From Atherix ibis (Eukaryota > Arthropoda > Insecta > Diptera > Athericidae): 64,000 nucleotides of DNA. Position 1 is the stretch's first letter; each line of letters starts with the position of its first letter. The stretch spans positions 74,325,622 to 74,389,621 of the forward strand of contig OY282606.1 of the NCBI GenBank assembly GCA_958298945.1. The letters run 5' to 3'. A program made the translations under genes and the position numbers. The notes under the pieces were generated by a model. It was not told the DNA's origin. It made no database searches and saw only the letters and a program-made list of their open reading frames with translations. Shown piece by piece: positions 1 through 13,100 of the stretch.

Positions 1-329
1 CCTTTTTGACCGGACAAAACGTCGAATTGATGGGTCATCCTCCGTACAGCCCTGACTTGGCACCCAATGACTTCTTTTTATTCCCACACATCAAGAAAAA
101 AATGCGTGGTCAACGATTTTCGTCGCCAGAAGATGCTGTTGAAGCATTCAAAAACCATGTTTTGGAGGTGTCTCAATCGGAGTGGAAAAAGTGCTTCGAA
201 AATTGGTTTGAGCGCATGCAAAAGTGTATAAATCTTGATGGAGAATATTTTGAAAAACAATAAAACCTTTTTCGTTGATAAATATTCGCATTTTCATTAT
301 TAGGCCAGAAATATATATAGTAGCCCACG
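1..329 (+). mobile_element. 3' end of family A mariner, cut by window start
   Basis: This matches bases 50,766-51,094 of the intact mariner at 49.8 kb, with no difference that I saw. It encodes the last 85 residues of the transposase, including the third catalytic aspartate (YSPDLAPND), then the 3' UTR and right terminal repeat at 301-329, followed by a TA. The rest of the copy lies outside the window. It sits just downstream of the TrpA1 stop codon, in convergent orientation to it. Confidence 0.93.
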
Positions 330-835
330 TATTCTTAATAAACTAAGGATTTCACGAGCAGTAAAGTATCCACTTTATCTTTTATATAATTTTAATATTT
401 ATTTGAATTGTCTCAAATGGGTGGATGAGAGGATATATGTTCAATCTTTTATTAACTAAATATACATAAGAAAAGATGATTATGTTTAATCCAACATTGA
501 AAGTATATGTTTATTAATTTTTTTTCATTTTACAGACATTCCAATAAGTCCATTCATTTTTTTTATATTTTATAGAAGTCTTAATTCTTCTTTACACATA
601 AACAAGAACGAAAACATTTCGATAATTGGTAATTATAATAATTAATACATTGATAATGTTTTTGGGTTTGTTTACTTTATAAGAAGATATAGTTTTCTTT
701 ATTTTAACATTAAAAAATATTTTCAAAATAAAAAATTGATAATCAATATTAATAACTTTATAAATATTAGTATAAAAAAATAAAATTTTAACAACAAAAT
801 TAGATAATCGAAGATTTTAGTAAAATAAGAAAAAA
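330..835. other. 3' flank of TrpA1
   Basis: AT-rich sequence between the mariner end and the TrpA1 stop, presumably the TrpA1 3' UTR and flank. Nothing else is recognised. Confidence 0.6.
698..703 (-). promoter_or_regulatory. possible TrpA1 poly(A) signal
   Basis: This is the first AATAAA on the minus strand after the TrpA1 stop codon, 133 bases downstream. In such AT-rich sequence the hexamer is expected by chance, so this is only a candidate 3' end. Confidence 0.35.
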
Positions 836-1125
836 TTAATTTGAACTTTTACTAAAACTAATTGCTGTTCGGAGTTTCTTTTGAATCCGAGGTGATGTCC
901 AGCGTGATCCACAACTATTTGCTGTTAAGGGTCGTAAATCGGAAGGGGATACACCCTCGTCAACATCATCTGCTTCAGTTTTTATCTCCATTTTTTGTAT
1001 CAACAAACGTAGAAGCTGATGCTGCTGTTCTAGCATTCGATTGATCTCACGTAATTTTCGCTTTTGTTTTCCCATTTCAGTTGTTAAGTAATCGTCATTT
1101 GAATCGAGAACCATTTCTATTCCAT
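836..1125 (-). CDS. TrpA1: TrpA1 last coding exon, coiled coil and stop
   Basis: The exon enters in phase 1 after a TTCTTTAG acceptor and runs to a TAA at 838-836. It encodes a heptad-like helix (KRKLREINRMLEQQHQLLRL), KMEIKTEADDVDEG, and ends SFSKSSN. The C-terminal coiled coil holds the TRPA1 tetramer together in solved structures of the family. The sequence continues straight into 3' UTR. Confidence 0.94.
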
Positions 1126-4100
1126 CTAAAGAAATATGAATCATTAAAATATAGCATCATTAAAATGTAATTTGCATTTATATTCAGTTAGCATACTATC
1201 TTCGCTAAATGGATTGTAAAACCATTTCCTAAGGACAGAGTCCAGAAAACCCAGTTTACATTTGGTATCGTTCGGATATTCGATTAGTTCACGTTTATCA
1301 ACTTTTTCGAGCCACATTTGTGGGAGTTTACGTTCCAGTTCGGTATGTAAAACTACCTGAAAATTTCAAATTCCATCATCCATCAATATAAATGTTTAAG
1401 ATAACCTTTTCAGAAAGTTTTACCTGCATTGCTAATCGTTTCAGTTGGGCATTTCGACGAACCGATTCAATATCACCAACAGCCAAACCGATGAGTAGAT
1501 TCATCAGAAGAATTGGCATCAGGATCATAAAAAGACCTTTCAACAATAATAAAACACATTTTATTGGTTTTATTTTATTTTAAATATTATTTAAAGGGAC
1601 ATTTTCATCCTAAAACATTTCTGTATCAGCCATGTTATTTTTACAATAAAATTATGTTTAGCATTTTTTCCCCGCCAAGTATTCAAATTGAATACATTAC
1701 ATGCATTTTAATTAAATTTTATATACTCCAATTTTTACCACAAAAATTGAATTTTAACTTTTTAATTCAATAAAACAAAATTACTTTCTAGAATTATGAT
1801 TATAGATTATATATATTTAGAACTATTGAAAACTGGTGATCTTAAGTAATTTAATATTTTAAGCCAACATTTCAAGATGATTTTAATTCTTATTTTGGAA
1901 ATTTAGCTTGAACAAAATTTTTATTAAGAGCAAAAAGGGAATTATTATATCTAACTTATAAAAATAAATGATATATTACGAGTATTATTGGTCAAGTATT
2001 GAGTTGTTCGGAATTTAGTTTTTCCCAACAGAGGAGTTAATTGTATTTTTTCACAACAAACTTCACACTTAAGCCGCATAATCATACGTATGTATTTTGA
2101 CAGCTGACATAGCAAGGATTGCATGTGAAAAAATTCGATTGATTCTGCACAGTAGTTTTTGGTTGATACCCTTTTAAATATTGAAAGTGAAAAACAGCAT
2201 TTGCGGCATATTTTACTTTTTTACTATAGAAAACATAAAAATGCTGTTCATGCAAGAAAAAAATTATCCGACGTGTATGAAGAAGATGCGTTAAGTGAGC
2301 GCTAGTGCCAAAACTGCAAAATTTCGATCCGGCAGTTTTGATCTCGATGATACAGCACGTTCTGGAAGGCCAGTTGAAGCTGATGAAGACACAATAAAGG
2401 CATTAATTGATGCAAACCGGTGAATAACAACTCGTGAGATTGCTGAGAGATTAAATTAATCGAATTCGACCGTTCATAATCATTTGAAACGGTTAGGTTT
2501 AATCTCAGAGCTCGACAAATGGGTTCCTCAACTTCTTACGGAGAAAAATTTTGTGCCGTCGTATTGACGTTTGTGATATGCTTCTCAAACACCAAGAAAA
2601 TGATCAATTTTTGAAGCGTATCATCACTGGAGACGAGAAATGGATTGTCTACAACAATGTTAAGCCTGGAGTAGAAACTATAAATCGGCTCAAAGCACTT
2701 CGAAAGCCAATATTCATCAAAAAAGGTTATGCTATCTGTTTGGTGGGATTTCAAAGGAATCGTTTATTTCAAGGTTCTACCGAGCAACACAACGATAAAT
2801 TCTGAAGTGTACTGTCATCAGTTGGGCAAATTGAATAATTCACTTTCAGAAAAAAAATTCAGAATTGGTCAATAGGAAAGGTATAGTGTTCCAACAGTAA
2901 AATGAAACGAAATTACTTTCCGAACAACGCAATACTAATTGTTAATTCAATGGTTGGAGACTTCGGATCCGCTTTAGATCTGTGTTTTGGAACTATTAAA
3001 TTTCATTCTTTTTTTTTTAGTCCCATAGTAATATACCGTCTATATAAGAATTTCATGAGTTTAACATACGTAGTGATTTATTTCATCGATCGAAGAGTAA
3101 GGACGTGGAATTGGGAGATGAATATGGAAAACTGAGACAGCGAAACCGTGGATCAGATTAGAAGTAACTTGTAGACATTCAAAACAACGACAAAAGTGCT
3201 TGATGTCAAGCTCTGCCAAATGCCTTTGAAATGATAATAATTAAGCGAATGCATTGCTACGGAAACGGAAACCTCATATTGATGGTTAGTGAAAAGGTTC
3301 CTTGATTCGATATAGTTCATAAACTGATGGTTTATCAGGGTTTCCATGACTCGAGGAATAAGGGACGTTAGTCCAATGTGTCTGTAGTTGCAGATAAATG
3401 AAGACTCGACTTTTTTGGGGACTGGTTGAACGAATGCGGTTTTCCATCTATTCAGCAAAATTCTAGAAGAAAAGAATAAATGGAATTGCCAGTATGAAAG
3501 AACACCTCTTCAGAACTATGATTCGTGCATATCAAGATCCCTAAGTTTTCTTCCTACTGTTCGAGAGCGAACACTTATTGACCCTATTGAAAATTTAACG
3601 TTTTCTAGTACAGTGTCTAATAAGCTGATAGATAACTGGAATTTTATTGTGAGAGAGCGGAATTTTTAATTCTTTGAACAAACAACCAAAATTGGGTACT
3701 ATCTCTGCAGCACTGTAATATATTTTGCGTTAGGTTTTCATGTTTAAACTTCATCCGGTTTTCTTCAGACAAGTTGGTCCTATAAGACTGAAAGAATAAA
3801 TTGTTTCCAACGGTTCGAGACAAATCGTGCTTTCTCTTTTTGTCAGATAATCTTCATTTTATGATAAATGAACTGTTTCATACTGAGCAGAATAATATTG
3901 GTATCTTAGGAGCCCTATTTTTTACTGTGTGATTTTGGTACGAGCATATAGCTGCTATAATACAGTGGTCTAACGAACCTAGAGGCGACAGTATGTCAAT
4001 GGTACGAGGGTCGTTCAATGAGTCCTTAGAAAATCCAAGAAATTACGCTCGTAGTGTCGGTAAAGATGTTTTTTTTTGTAAGTAGCATTATCGACAGGAA

Positions 4101-7100
4101 GGATGTTTTTTTTCAGCTCGATCCATAGCGTAGGTTAATTTCTATCGTCGATTAAAGTTAACGACATTTATTTGTGCATAACAATGGAAAAAAGCGAGTT
4201 TAGGGCTGTCATCAAACATCTCCATTTGAAAGGCTTAAGCCCGAAAGAAATCAAAGCCGAGTTGGATGCAGTTCATAGCACATCTGCACCTGTGTTTGCG
4301 ACGGTTTACAATTGGGTGCAGTGGACTCTGAGGCTATGTTGGCACTCTTTCATCGCAATCCTGCCGAATTCCTTCGTCGATATGTCACTGTGGACGAAGC
4401 CTGGATACACTACTACACTCCAGAAACGAAGAGATAGTCATCACAGTAGATTTTCAAGGGTGAACGGGCTCCGAAGAAGGCAAAAACTGTGCCATGGGCC
4501 GGCAAGGTGATGGCCACGGTCTTTTGGGATTCGCGGGGCATCATTTTTATCGACTACTTGGAAAAAGGAAAAACAATAGCAGGAGCGTATTACGCATCGT
4601 TATTGCAACGGTTGAGCGAGGAAATCAAAGAGAAACGCCCCCATCTGAAGAAGAAAAAAATCCTCTTGCATCAGGACAATGCGCGTGTGCACACCTGCGC
4701 TGTTTCCATGGCCAAAATTGTAGAATTGAGAATGGAATTGTTGCAGCATCCTGCTTATTCACCAGATTTGGCCCCGAGTGACTATTTTCTTTTCCCCAAT
4801 CTGAAGAAATGGCTTGGCGGACGACGGTTCACTTCCAACGAGGACGTCATTGCTCAAACGGATGAGTATTTTGCAGAACTTCCGAAATCCTATTTTTTGG
4901 ACGGGATAAAAATTTTGGAAAAACGGTTGGAAAAGTGTATAGAGCTAAAAGAAAATTATGTTGAAAAATAATTTTTTTTTAATTTTTAAAAACAGTTTTT
5001 TTTTCCATCTTTTTCTAAGGACTTATTGAACGACCCTCGTATATTTACCAGGGTCGGGCGTAAGACATTAGTCCAAGGTGTTGGCGTTATGATTGTCAAT
5101 ATCACTAATTCGTTATTCGATTCAATAAAGATGCCAATATACATTCCAGCGTCGGGCCAAAGCCAACCAGACTAGCGCACATTAAAATCGCCCAGAATAA
5201 CAATTTCAGTCGTTTTATTATGCGAAAATAACATATTCAGATTGGGGTGTTTTTTAAAATATTATGGTAAAATTTGGTAGGCGAGATTAATTCGGATGCA
5301 AATGGTAAGGCCTCGGTGGAAAAAAAATAGTTTTGCCTTTTGTTTGTGTATTTATTAGAGTTTAAATATAATTTTTTTTAAATTTTATGCATATGCGATT
5401 GGAAGAAAAATATGTTTTAAACAAGGAGTAAAAAACATAAAAGCTAGGATTCGGTAATAAAATCCTGGAGGCAATTTGTTAACAATGGGATGTCTTTATT
5501 TGTTAGCCAAATAATCTAACACCGTTGATTTGAAAATTTTGGGAAGTTTGAAATAGCAGTAAATTAGTAGTGCAAAAACCCTATGGATAGTCCCTAATTC
5601 ATGAGGCAATACATACACGTTTACCGCCAATTGCTATTCAAATAGCTTCAATGAGATCGTACCTTTGGATATTTATGTTCATAAGAGGATTTTGGTGGTT
5701 TTTTTAAAGCCTGTGATAGTTATGAATAATATTTTGACTATAAATATGCAAAATACTTATCATGTTAAGTTGAAGATTTAAAAAAAATTAAGCTAATTAT
5801 GAATAGATAAGAATGAAATGTTGAGTATAAACATTGCCGATGATTCCTGGAACAGTTTCAATATGTCCGCCAATTCAAATTCAAATGGCATTAATTCATT
5901 ACTGGCTTTTTTAAAATAAAAGAGTAGATTTTACCGGCTTTTTTTAAAGAGGAGTGTAGATACAAATTAAATGTTAAGTAAATGTGCTAAATACTTAGTG
6001 CTAGTGTTTCAGTCACGAGACAATATGTCCGCTAATTCAAATACAAATAGCGCCATTTTTCATAATATTATTCGATGATTATATGGTATTAATTACTAGG
6101 ATAGGTATGAATAGATTTTGTTATAATTGTCAAAGAATAATATACAAAATAAAAAAATTTGTAGGTCATGAAAGAAATTGAATAGATTTTGTGCTGGCGA
6201 GTTTCTACAAAAACATCTTCAGAAAAACAATATTGTTCATGTTAAAAAGAAATAATTTTCAGATTTTGATTTTTCGATAATCAAAAAATACTTTCTAAAA
6301 TTGATTTTACAATTTTTAAGACTCTTCCTAAGAGATACAATTTGACTCTTTAAAATAAAAACGAATATCAATTTTCTCGTTTTTCTATAACCATTAATAT
6401 TTGAAATAATTACTTTTCACCATACTTACTTAGAATAGCAAATGATGGTAAAGCTAATAATAGCTCGTTCCTATAGAATGGATTCACATAAGTTCCGACA
6501 AAATCAAGTTCACCAAGCATCATTGAAAATGTTCGCAGTAGAGACATCGGAATACTTGCAAATGAATTGTAGTTCGAATTTGCATGAGTGCTGGTAATCT
6601 AAATTATTTCATATTGTTTTTAAATAAAAATTAAAAGAATGAGAAGAAAAGTAAGCATTTATTTTTGTATGCACATTGAAAAGTACTTACTTTTGATAAT
6701 AATATGAAGAATGCCAAACCAAATGCGATTATCAGTATTGAGAAGACAAGCAATACTTTAATTAATGTTTGTAATATTTCTAGAAACATGACCACGTATA
6801 TGCCAACCTAAAATTTAAAAAAAAAAAACAAAATGATAGTAATAAAAATTGTCAAAATAAGGAAAATCTAAAAATACAAACCTGATCGAATCGTTGTAGA
6901 AATAAAAGTAGTTTAAACCAGGACAAAAAGACAGTTATCGATGCAGCGGTATAGTGAATCTCACCTACGACACATTCACCTAACAGCACTGGGGATACCA
7001 TTATGAGCGCTGCCAAATGTAACACCCAAGATAAAATGTTAACCGCTTCGAGGATATAATGCCACTTCTGTTGATAGGCTTGTACCGCTTCCCGAAATGA

Positions 7101-10100
7101 ATTTAGCACAATATACACAGTAATAGCTATGCCAGTTACAAAAAATCCTGTAGTTCTTGTCATGCACGGTATTGTCTCTACTTCTAGTTGAGTTGCTCCA
7201 TGACTAGTTTCAAAATATATTTAAAAAAAATGGTAAAAAATCATTTAAAAGCAATCAAATAATGCTTAACTATGTACGTATATAAGCATCTCTCAAATTG
7301 TGATGTTCATCAATTTTTTTTAAGAAAAAAATTATGTATTTTTAAAAAATAGTTTAAATAAACTGTATTATGAATTTAAAATTTTCATATATAAAAACTC
7401 TAAAAAAAGTCACTTTTCCATTTCAATTGATAAAAATTGATCATAATTAAAAAAATTGATTTTTATAAAATGTTTGCGTCAGATTAATGTTTTGGGACAT
7501 AATTGTGTCTCAGTAAGTCATTGTACAATATTATCGATTCTTCAGTAACTTCTAGGATGTAAGAACTACTAGTACCATATCCTTTATCATTCAAGTATCT
7601 ACCTCATCATGTCTCTGCATCTTCCTCTTTTCTAGATTACACCTTGCCATTGCCTCTATTGGAGTGCGTTCAATTTTCTATGGGGCAAATTGATTTAATA
7701 CTCCTACAATAGGAAGACTACTTAAGGATCCTGATATACACAAATGCGCTGGTCCAGATGGTATATCCCCAATAGTTCTGAAGAGGTGTTCTTTGATTAT
7801 GGCAAAACCATTGCGTAAGCTTTTCCACCTAGTCTTATCCTTTTTTCAACTAGTCCCCCAAAAAGGATATTACTCTTTAATTTTTAATTACGGAGCCCTT
7901 CTTTCTAAGGTCATGAAAACATTGATAAACCATCTAATGAAGATTCTCTGTGACTGTCAATATGGTTACCGTAGTAATTAAACTATACTCTCCATTTTTC
8001 TGGGGTATGTACGGTAATTAATATTTCCAAGGCATTTGACAGAGTTTGACAGCAAGCTCTTTGTTGAAAATACATGCATATTATGTTATATATGATATAG
8101 AAGATGGACTATTTAAATAGATTAGCAGCTACCTTTTAGACCGTTGAATACAAGTTATTTCTGCAGTCTACCAAATAAGTGCTGGTGTTCCCCAAGGTTA
8201 TGTTTTATCTCCAACTCTTTTTCTTATTTAAATAAATGATCTCTTATCTGTAACTGTTAATCCAATTTACTGTTTTGCTGATGACAGACCGGCAACGTAT
8301 ATCGTGAAAACAGACCGGCAACATATGTTAAACTCATAAAATTCCGATATAGACAGTAAATTACTATGGGGACCAAATAACAGAGTGGAATTTAATACTG
8401 TGGAGACCCAGAGATATATCCTTTCTCAGAGATATCCCTTTCTCTAAATGAGTAGAAACAGATACACTTTTCATTATTGGTATGTGTGTTATTGACAACG
8501 TCCATTGTAATGACCACATACTCTATATTATGTTCTATTGCTTCATCTGATCTAACGAATATATGTATACAAAAAAAATATTTTAGTTTTGCCAAAAATG
8601 CACATTAATGTACCACGAATCTCTTTTTCTGATGTACTATGGAGTATAGAGATTTTCTTATTCTCTATTACCGAATGTGGAATGACATGCCTTACTCGCG
8701 TTTTCTTAATTATTACAGTAAACAGCTATTTAAGAGAAAAGTTTACCAACATCTCTCCCTTTATCCCTTCTAGCATTTTCCTTATGCGCAAAATATCAAA
8801 ACATTATAAAAAAATGCAATCAGTGATACTTCTAAATTCCAGGGAATTGCTTATGTAATCAGTGATACATCTTTTATATTATAATGAACTTTTAATCAAT
8901 GCATTGTCATTAATTGCTTACCAATTTCTATTTTTTGATTTCAATCTATTAAGATCGTTTTTCTTAACAGACGACTTAATTGTATTTTTTCACAACCAAC
9001 TTCACACTTAGCCGTATAATCATATGTATTTTGACAGCTGACAGCAAGGCTTGCTTGTTAAACAATTCTATTGATTCTGCATAGTAGTTTTTGGTTGATA
9101 CCCTTTTAAATATGGAAAGTGGAAAACAGAATTTTCGGCATATTTTACCTTTTTACTATAGAAAAGATAAAAATGCTGTTCAAGCAAGAAAAAAAATTAT
9201 CCGATGTGTATGGAAAAGATGTATTTAGAGAGTGCCAAAACTGGTTTGCATAATTTCGATCCGACAATTTTGATGAAGACACAATAAAGGCATTAATTGA
9301 TGCAAACTGGCGAATAACAACTCGTGAGATTGCTGAGAGATTAAATTTATCGAATTCGATCGTTCATGATCATTTGAAACCGCTAGGTTTAATCTCAAAG
9401 CTCGACATATGGGTTCCTCATCTTCTTACGGAAAAAAAATTTTGCCGTCGCATTGACGTTTGTGATTTGTTTCTCAAACGTTAAGAAAATGATCCATTTT
9501 TGAAGCGCATCATCACTTGGGACGAGAAATGGGTTGTCTACAACAATCTGAAGCGCAAAAGATCCTGGAGTAGAAAATATGAACCGGCTTAAAGCACTTC
9601 GAAAGCCCATATAAATCAAAAAAAGGTTATGCTATCTGTTTGGTGGGATTTCAAAGGAATCGTTTATTTTGAGGTTCTACCGAGAAACACAACGATCAAT
9701 TCTGAAGTGTACTGTCATCAGTTGGACAAATTGAATGATTGACTTAAAGAAATAAGGCTAATAAATGAACAATTTCATTCAATCCAATATTTCGGCAGGC
9801 AACCAGTAGCGGCATTTCTTGCTGGAGGCACGAGTTCATTTCTATATTCTTTATAGAATATAGAAATGCACTCTTTAGCTAAAAACACTTCATTTTTATT
9901 GTAGAGTTCCGAATAAATGTATTTCTTTGTCTCATTGCTAGAAATGGGAGAATTACATTCTTTGTAATACAGAACTAGCAAATACATACTCATGCACAAT
10001 TTTTTTTAAAGGAAAAATCAATACAATTTCGGTCATTCATCAATCACATTCTTTGTCAATAATGATACTTGTAAGTATGCAATTGTGCATTTTCGCGCGC

Positions 10101-13100
10101 TTCTTCATACAAAGTCCGTGGAATGTCGAGTTGCAAAAACGACAAGCGTTGCGTATTTGTTAACTTGTAAAGTTTTCATTAAATTTAAAATGGTATCCTT
10201 AGTTTTACCGGTAAATATACGCTGCATTTTAATAATAGCTCTGTATATAATTAATTGAAAATTCTATTTAAGGTTAAAAATGAAATATATACAAAAATGA
10301 TACAATCGCGTTTTAAAAAACATTTAGAATTGAATTGATGATTTTTTTATTTTTTTATAAAATAAAGTTAAATAGTAAAAATGTATATACCAATACAGTT
10401 TTTTTTTTTTTTTTTTTTATAAATCGTTTCTTATTATTCAATATATTTACAGGTCTTTTGCGTTATAATCCGATATTTAAGCGTGGGTCTGTGACTTCGA
10501 TTAGAAATTTTCATATTAAGTTATGAAAAGATAATTTTGGTTATAGAAAGAAAATAATTATTTTTTATATATTATACCAAGTAATTACATAGTTCAAATA
10601 AAAAAACCGCAATAAAATAATATCTACATAGAAGCAGTGTATTTGTAAAGTTCATTGATCGTTATAACATTTATAATTAAAAATTAATAGTTTAATTTAG
10701 GGAAGTGTTGGGCTTACGACTGATATTGTGAAATATTTTATTTAATTATGTAATCCGTATTGATGTACACGTATGTTGATATAAAATTTATATTGCAAAT
10801 AAATTTATATTTTGTACTTAATAGTTTATTCTGAATATAAATAGCAAGACTACAATAAAATAATAAATTACTTTCTATGTTAATCAAAACTTTTTAAATA
10901 CAATATAATTTCGATATTAAAAAAAAAATTGAAATTCATCCAATATTTTAATTGCATAAATTTCATAAAAGCTATTAATAGAAATATATTTTATACAATT
11001 GAATATATTACCTTTCATTGCATTTTGTTGCGTTGAATAAGCTGTTTTGTCGACATGGTATTTTTGGCATCATTACTGATGAGAACAGTGTAACAAATAT
11101 TAGAAATACTGAATAGAATAATAGATTTGCTAAATGAAAATATTTTCCATACGAATTCCATTTCATTTGTAAATATTTTTGACTTAACGGATGAGCTAAG
11201 AGTTCAACACGTCCATGACTAACCATTGTCTAGAAAAGTAAATAATAAATTATGTGGTTTTTAAATTTAATTTTTAGAAGTTACCATAAATAACATTTTA
11301 AAGCTTTAATAATAAGAATAACCTTAACCCATGCAACAAACAAATAATGTATTGTAATTTATTATATTATTTTTAATTATTTCTATGTACAAATTATTTT
11401 ATTTAATTCAAAAATAAAAAATAAGAAACATTATAATACGATTTTTTTTAAACGCATGCAAAAAATATATTTTTTTAATCATATCTTAAAATATTTAAAT
11501 TCAATTATCCAAATGCAAAAAAAAAAAATTAAATGAAAGAGTTAGAACAATTGATAATTGAAATTAACTTAATATTTAAATGCATTTATAAGGGGACATA
11601 ATTATAACATTTATGCGGTTTTTATGCCGTCACCTCAGGCAAATTATAAACTGGTACAGATAATATAAATAAACTAAAGAAAAACAGTGACTCCAAAAGG
11701 TATGCAATAAAAAAGAGAATTTTTTATAAGCAATCTTTAAAATATTAAATAGTTTCATAAACATTTTAATAATTATTTATCACATTTTACAAAAATTAAA
11801 AAAAAAGAGAACAATATCAAATTTCTTTTTATAGCAATTTTTAAAACTATCAAAAGACTAATACAAAAACCATAAATAAATAATAAAACTCACATTTACA
11901 ACACCGAGTGGTTGCGGTAGCCATTTTGGATCATTCAATTTCTCACGAGTTTTTTCAATTTGTTTTTTCGAGCATTGAAATGGTGCAAAAGAATATTTTA
12001 TCTACAAGATGAAAAAATTTAAAAAAAAGTAATAATATGAATGAACATTTTCATTTTTATTTGTAATCATAGTAATTTTTTAAAAGAATTTCGATAGTGT
12101 AAGAAAATGGCGGCGTAAGAGAAGTTTTTTTTAAAGTATCTGAATTTTTTTTTACATATTAACTGCAATATATATTTCTAATATATTAATAGTATTATAT
12201 GATTTGAAAAAATGTTATTAATGGTTAGATTTCTACAATTCCCATGTTAGAAATAAATAGAATTTATCGCCATAGTATTTATTGGAATAGAAAAATTATT
12301 GTAGAAAAATTGACTAGGATATCACCAGTTACATATGTATCCTCAATCTGGTCAATATTTATTTCTATTTAAGAAATTCAAGCTGTTGGATCGACCGAAA
12401 GATAACTTTAGACACAGAGTTTTTCTTAGTATGCTTAGTTTTAAATAATAATAAAAAAAACTAAATTATACTTATATACTCGTACATTCATAACATAACA
12501 TAAAAATTCAATACAATTATCAAAAAATACCAAATTAAAACTATAAAAATATCATTATTATTTATCAAAAACACAAAAAAAAATTAACTAAATATCTATT
12601 TATAAAATCATTTTTAATAATAGAACCTTTAAAAATTCTCTACATTTATTTAATATTAAAACTCTATTTAAAAAAAAATAAATGAAAAAATATTTTTAAA
12701 TGCTTCCAGTATTTTATCTGCATCTATTAACATTTTTAAATTATATATGCAAATATTAAAAATTTAAGAAAAATACAAATATGTGTAAAAATAAAATCTA
12801 AAATCAAATACAATATAAGTAAAAAAAAAATGAAATTAATAAAAGCTATTCATGCAAATTTTAAGCAATTTCTTATAATTTAATCAAAAAACGAATTTCC
12901 ATAGAATATAAATAAAATCATTAATAATAAAAGAAGGATGGCGAAGCGTATATATTTCTCATTCGGGATGATGTCTTACGTTTAGAGCTGGTAATGGAAT
13001 TGGTTCAGATATAAGGAGCGCTTCTCCAGTTCTGCCATCCATATGAGCATAAATCGTGGGACATTGTAAACATGAAAACGAATACTTTATCTGGTAGGCA

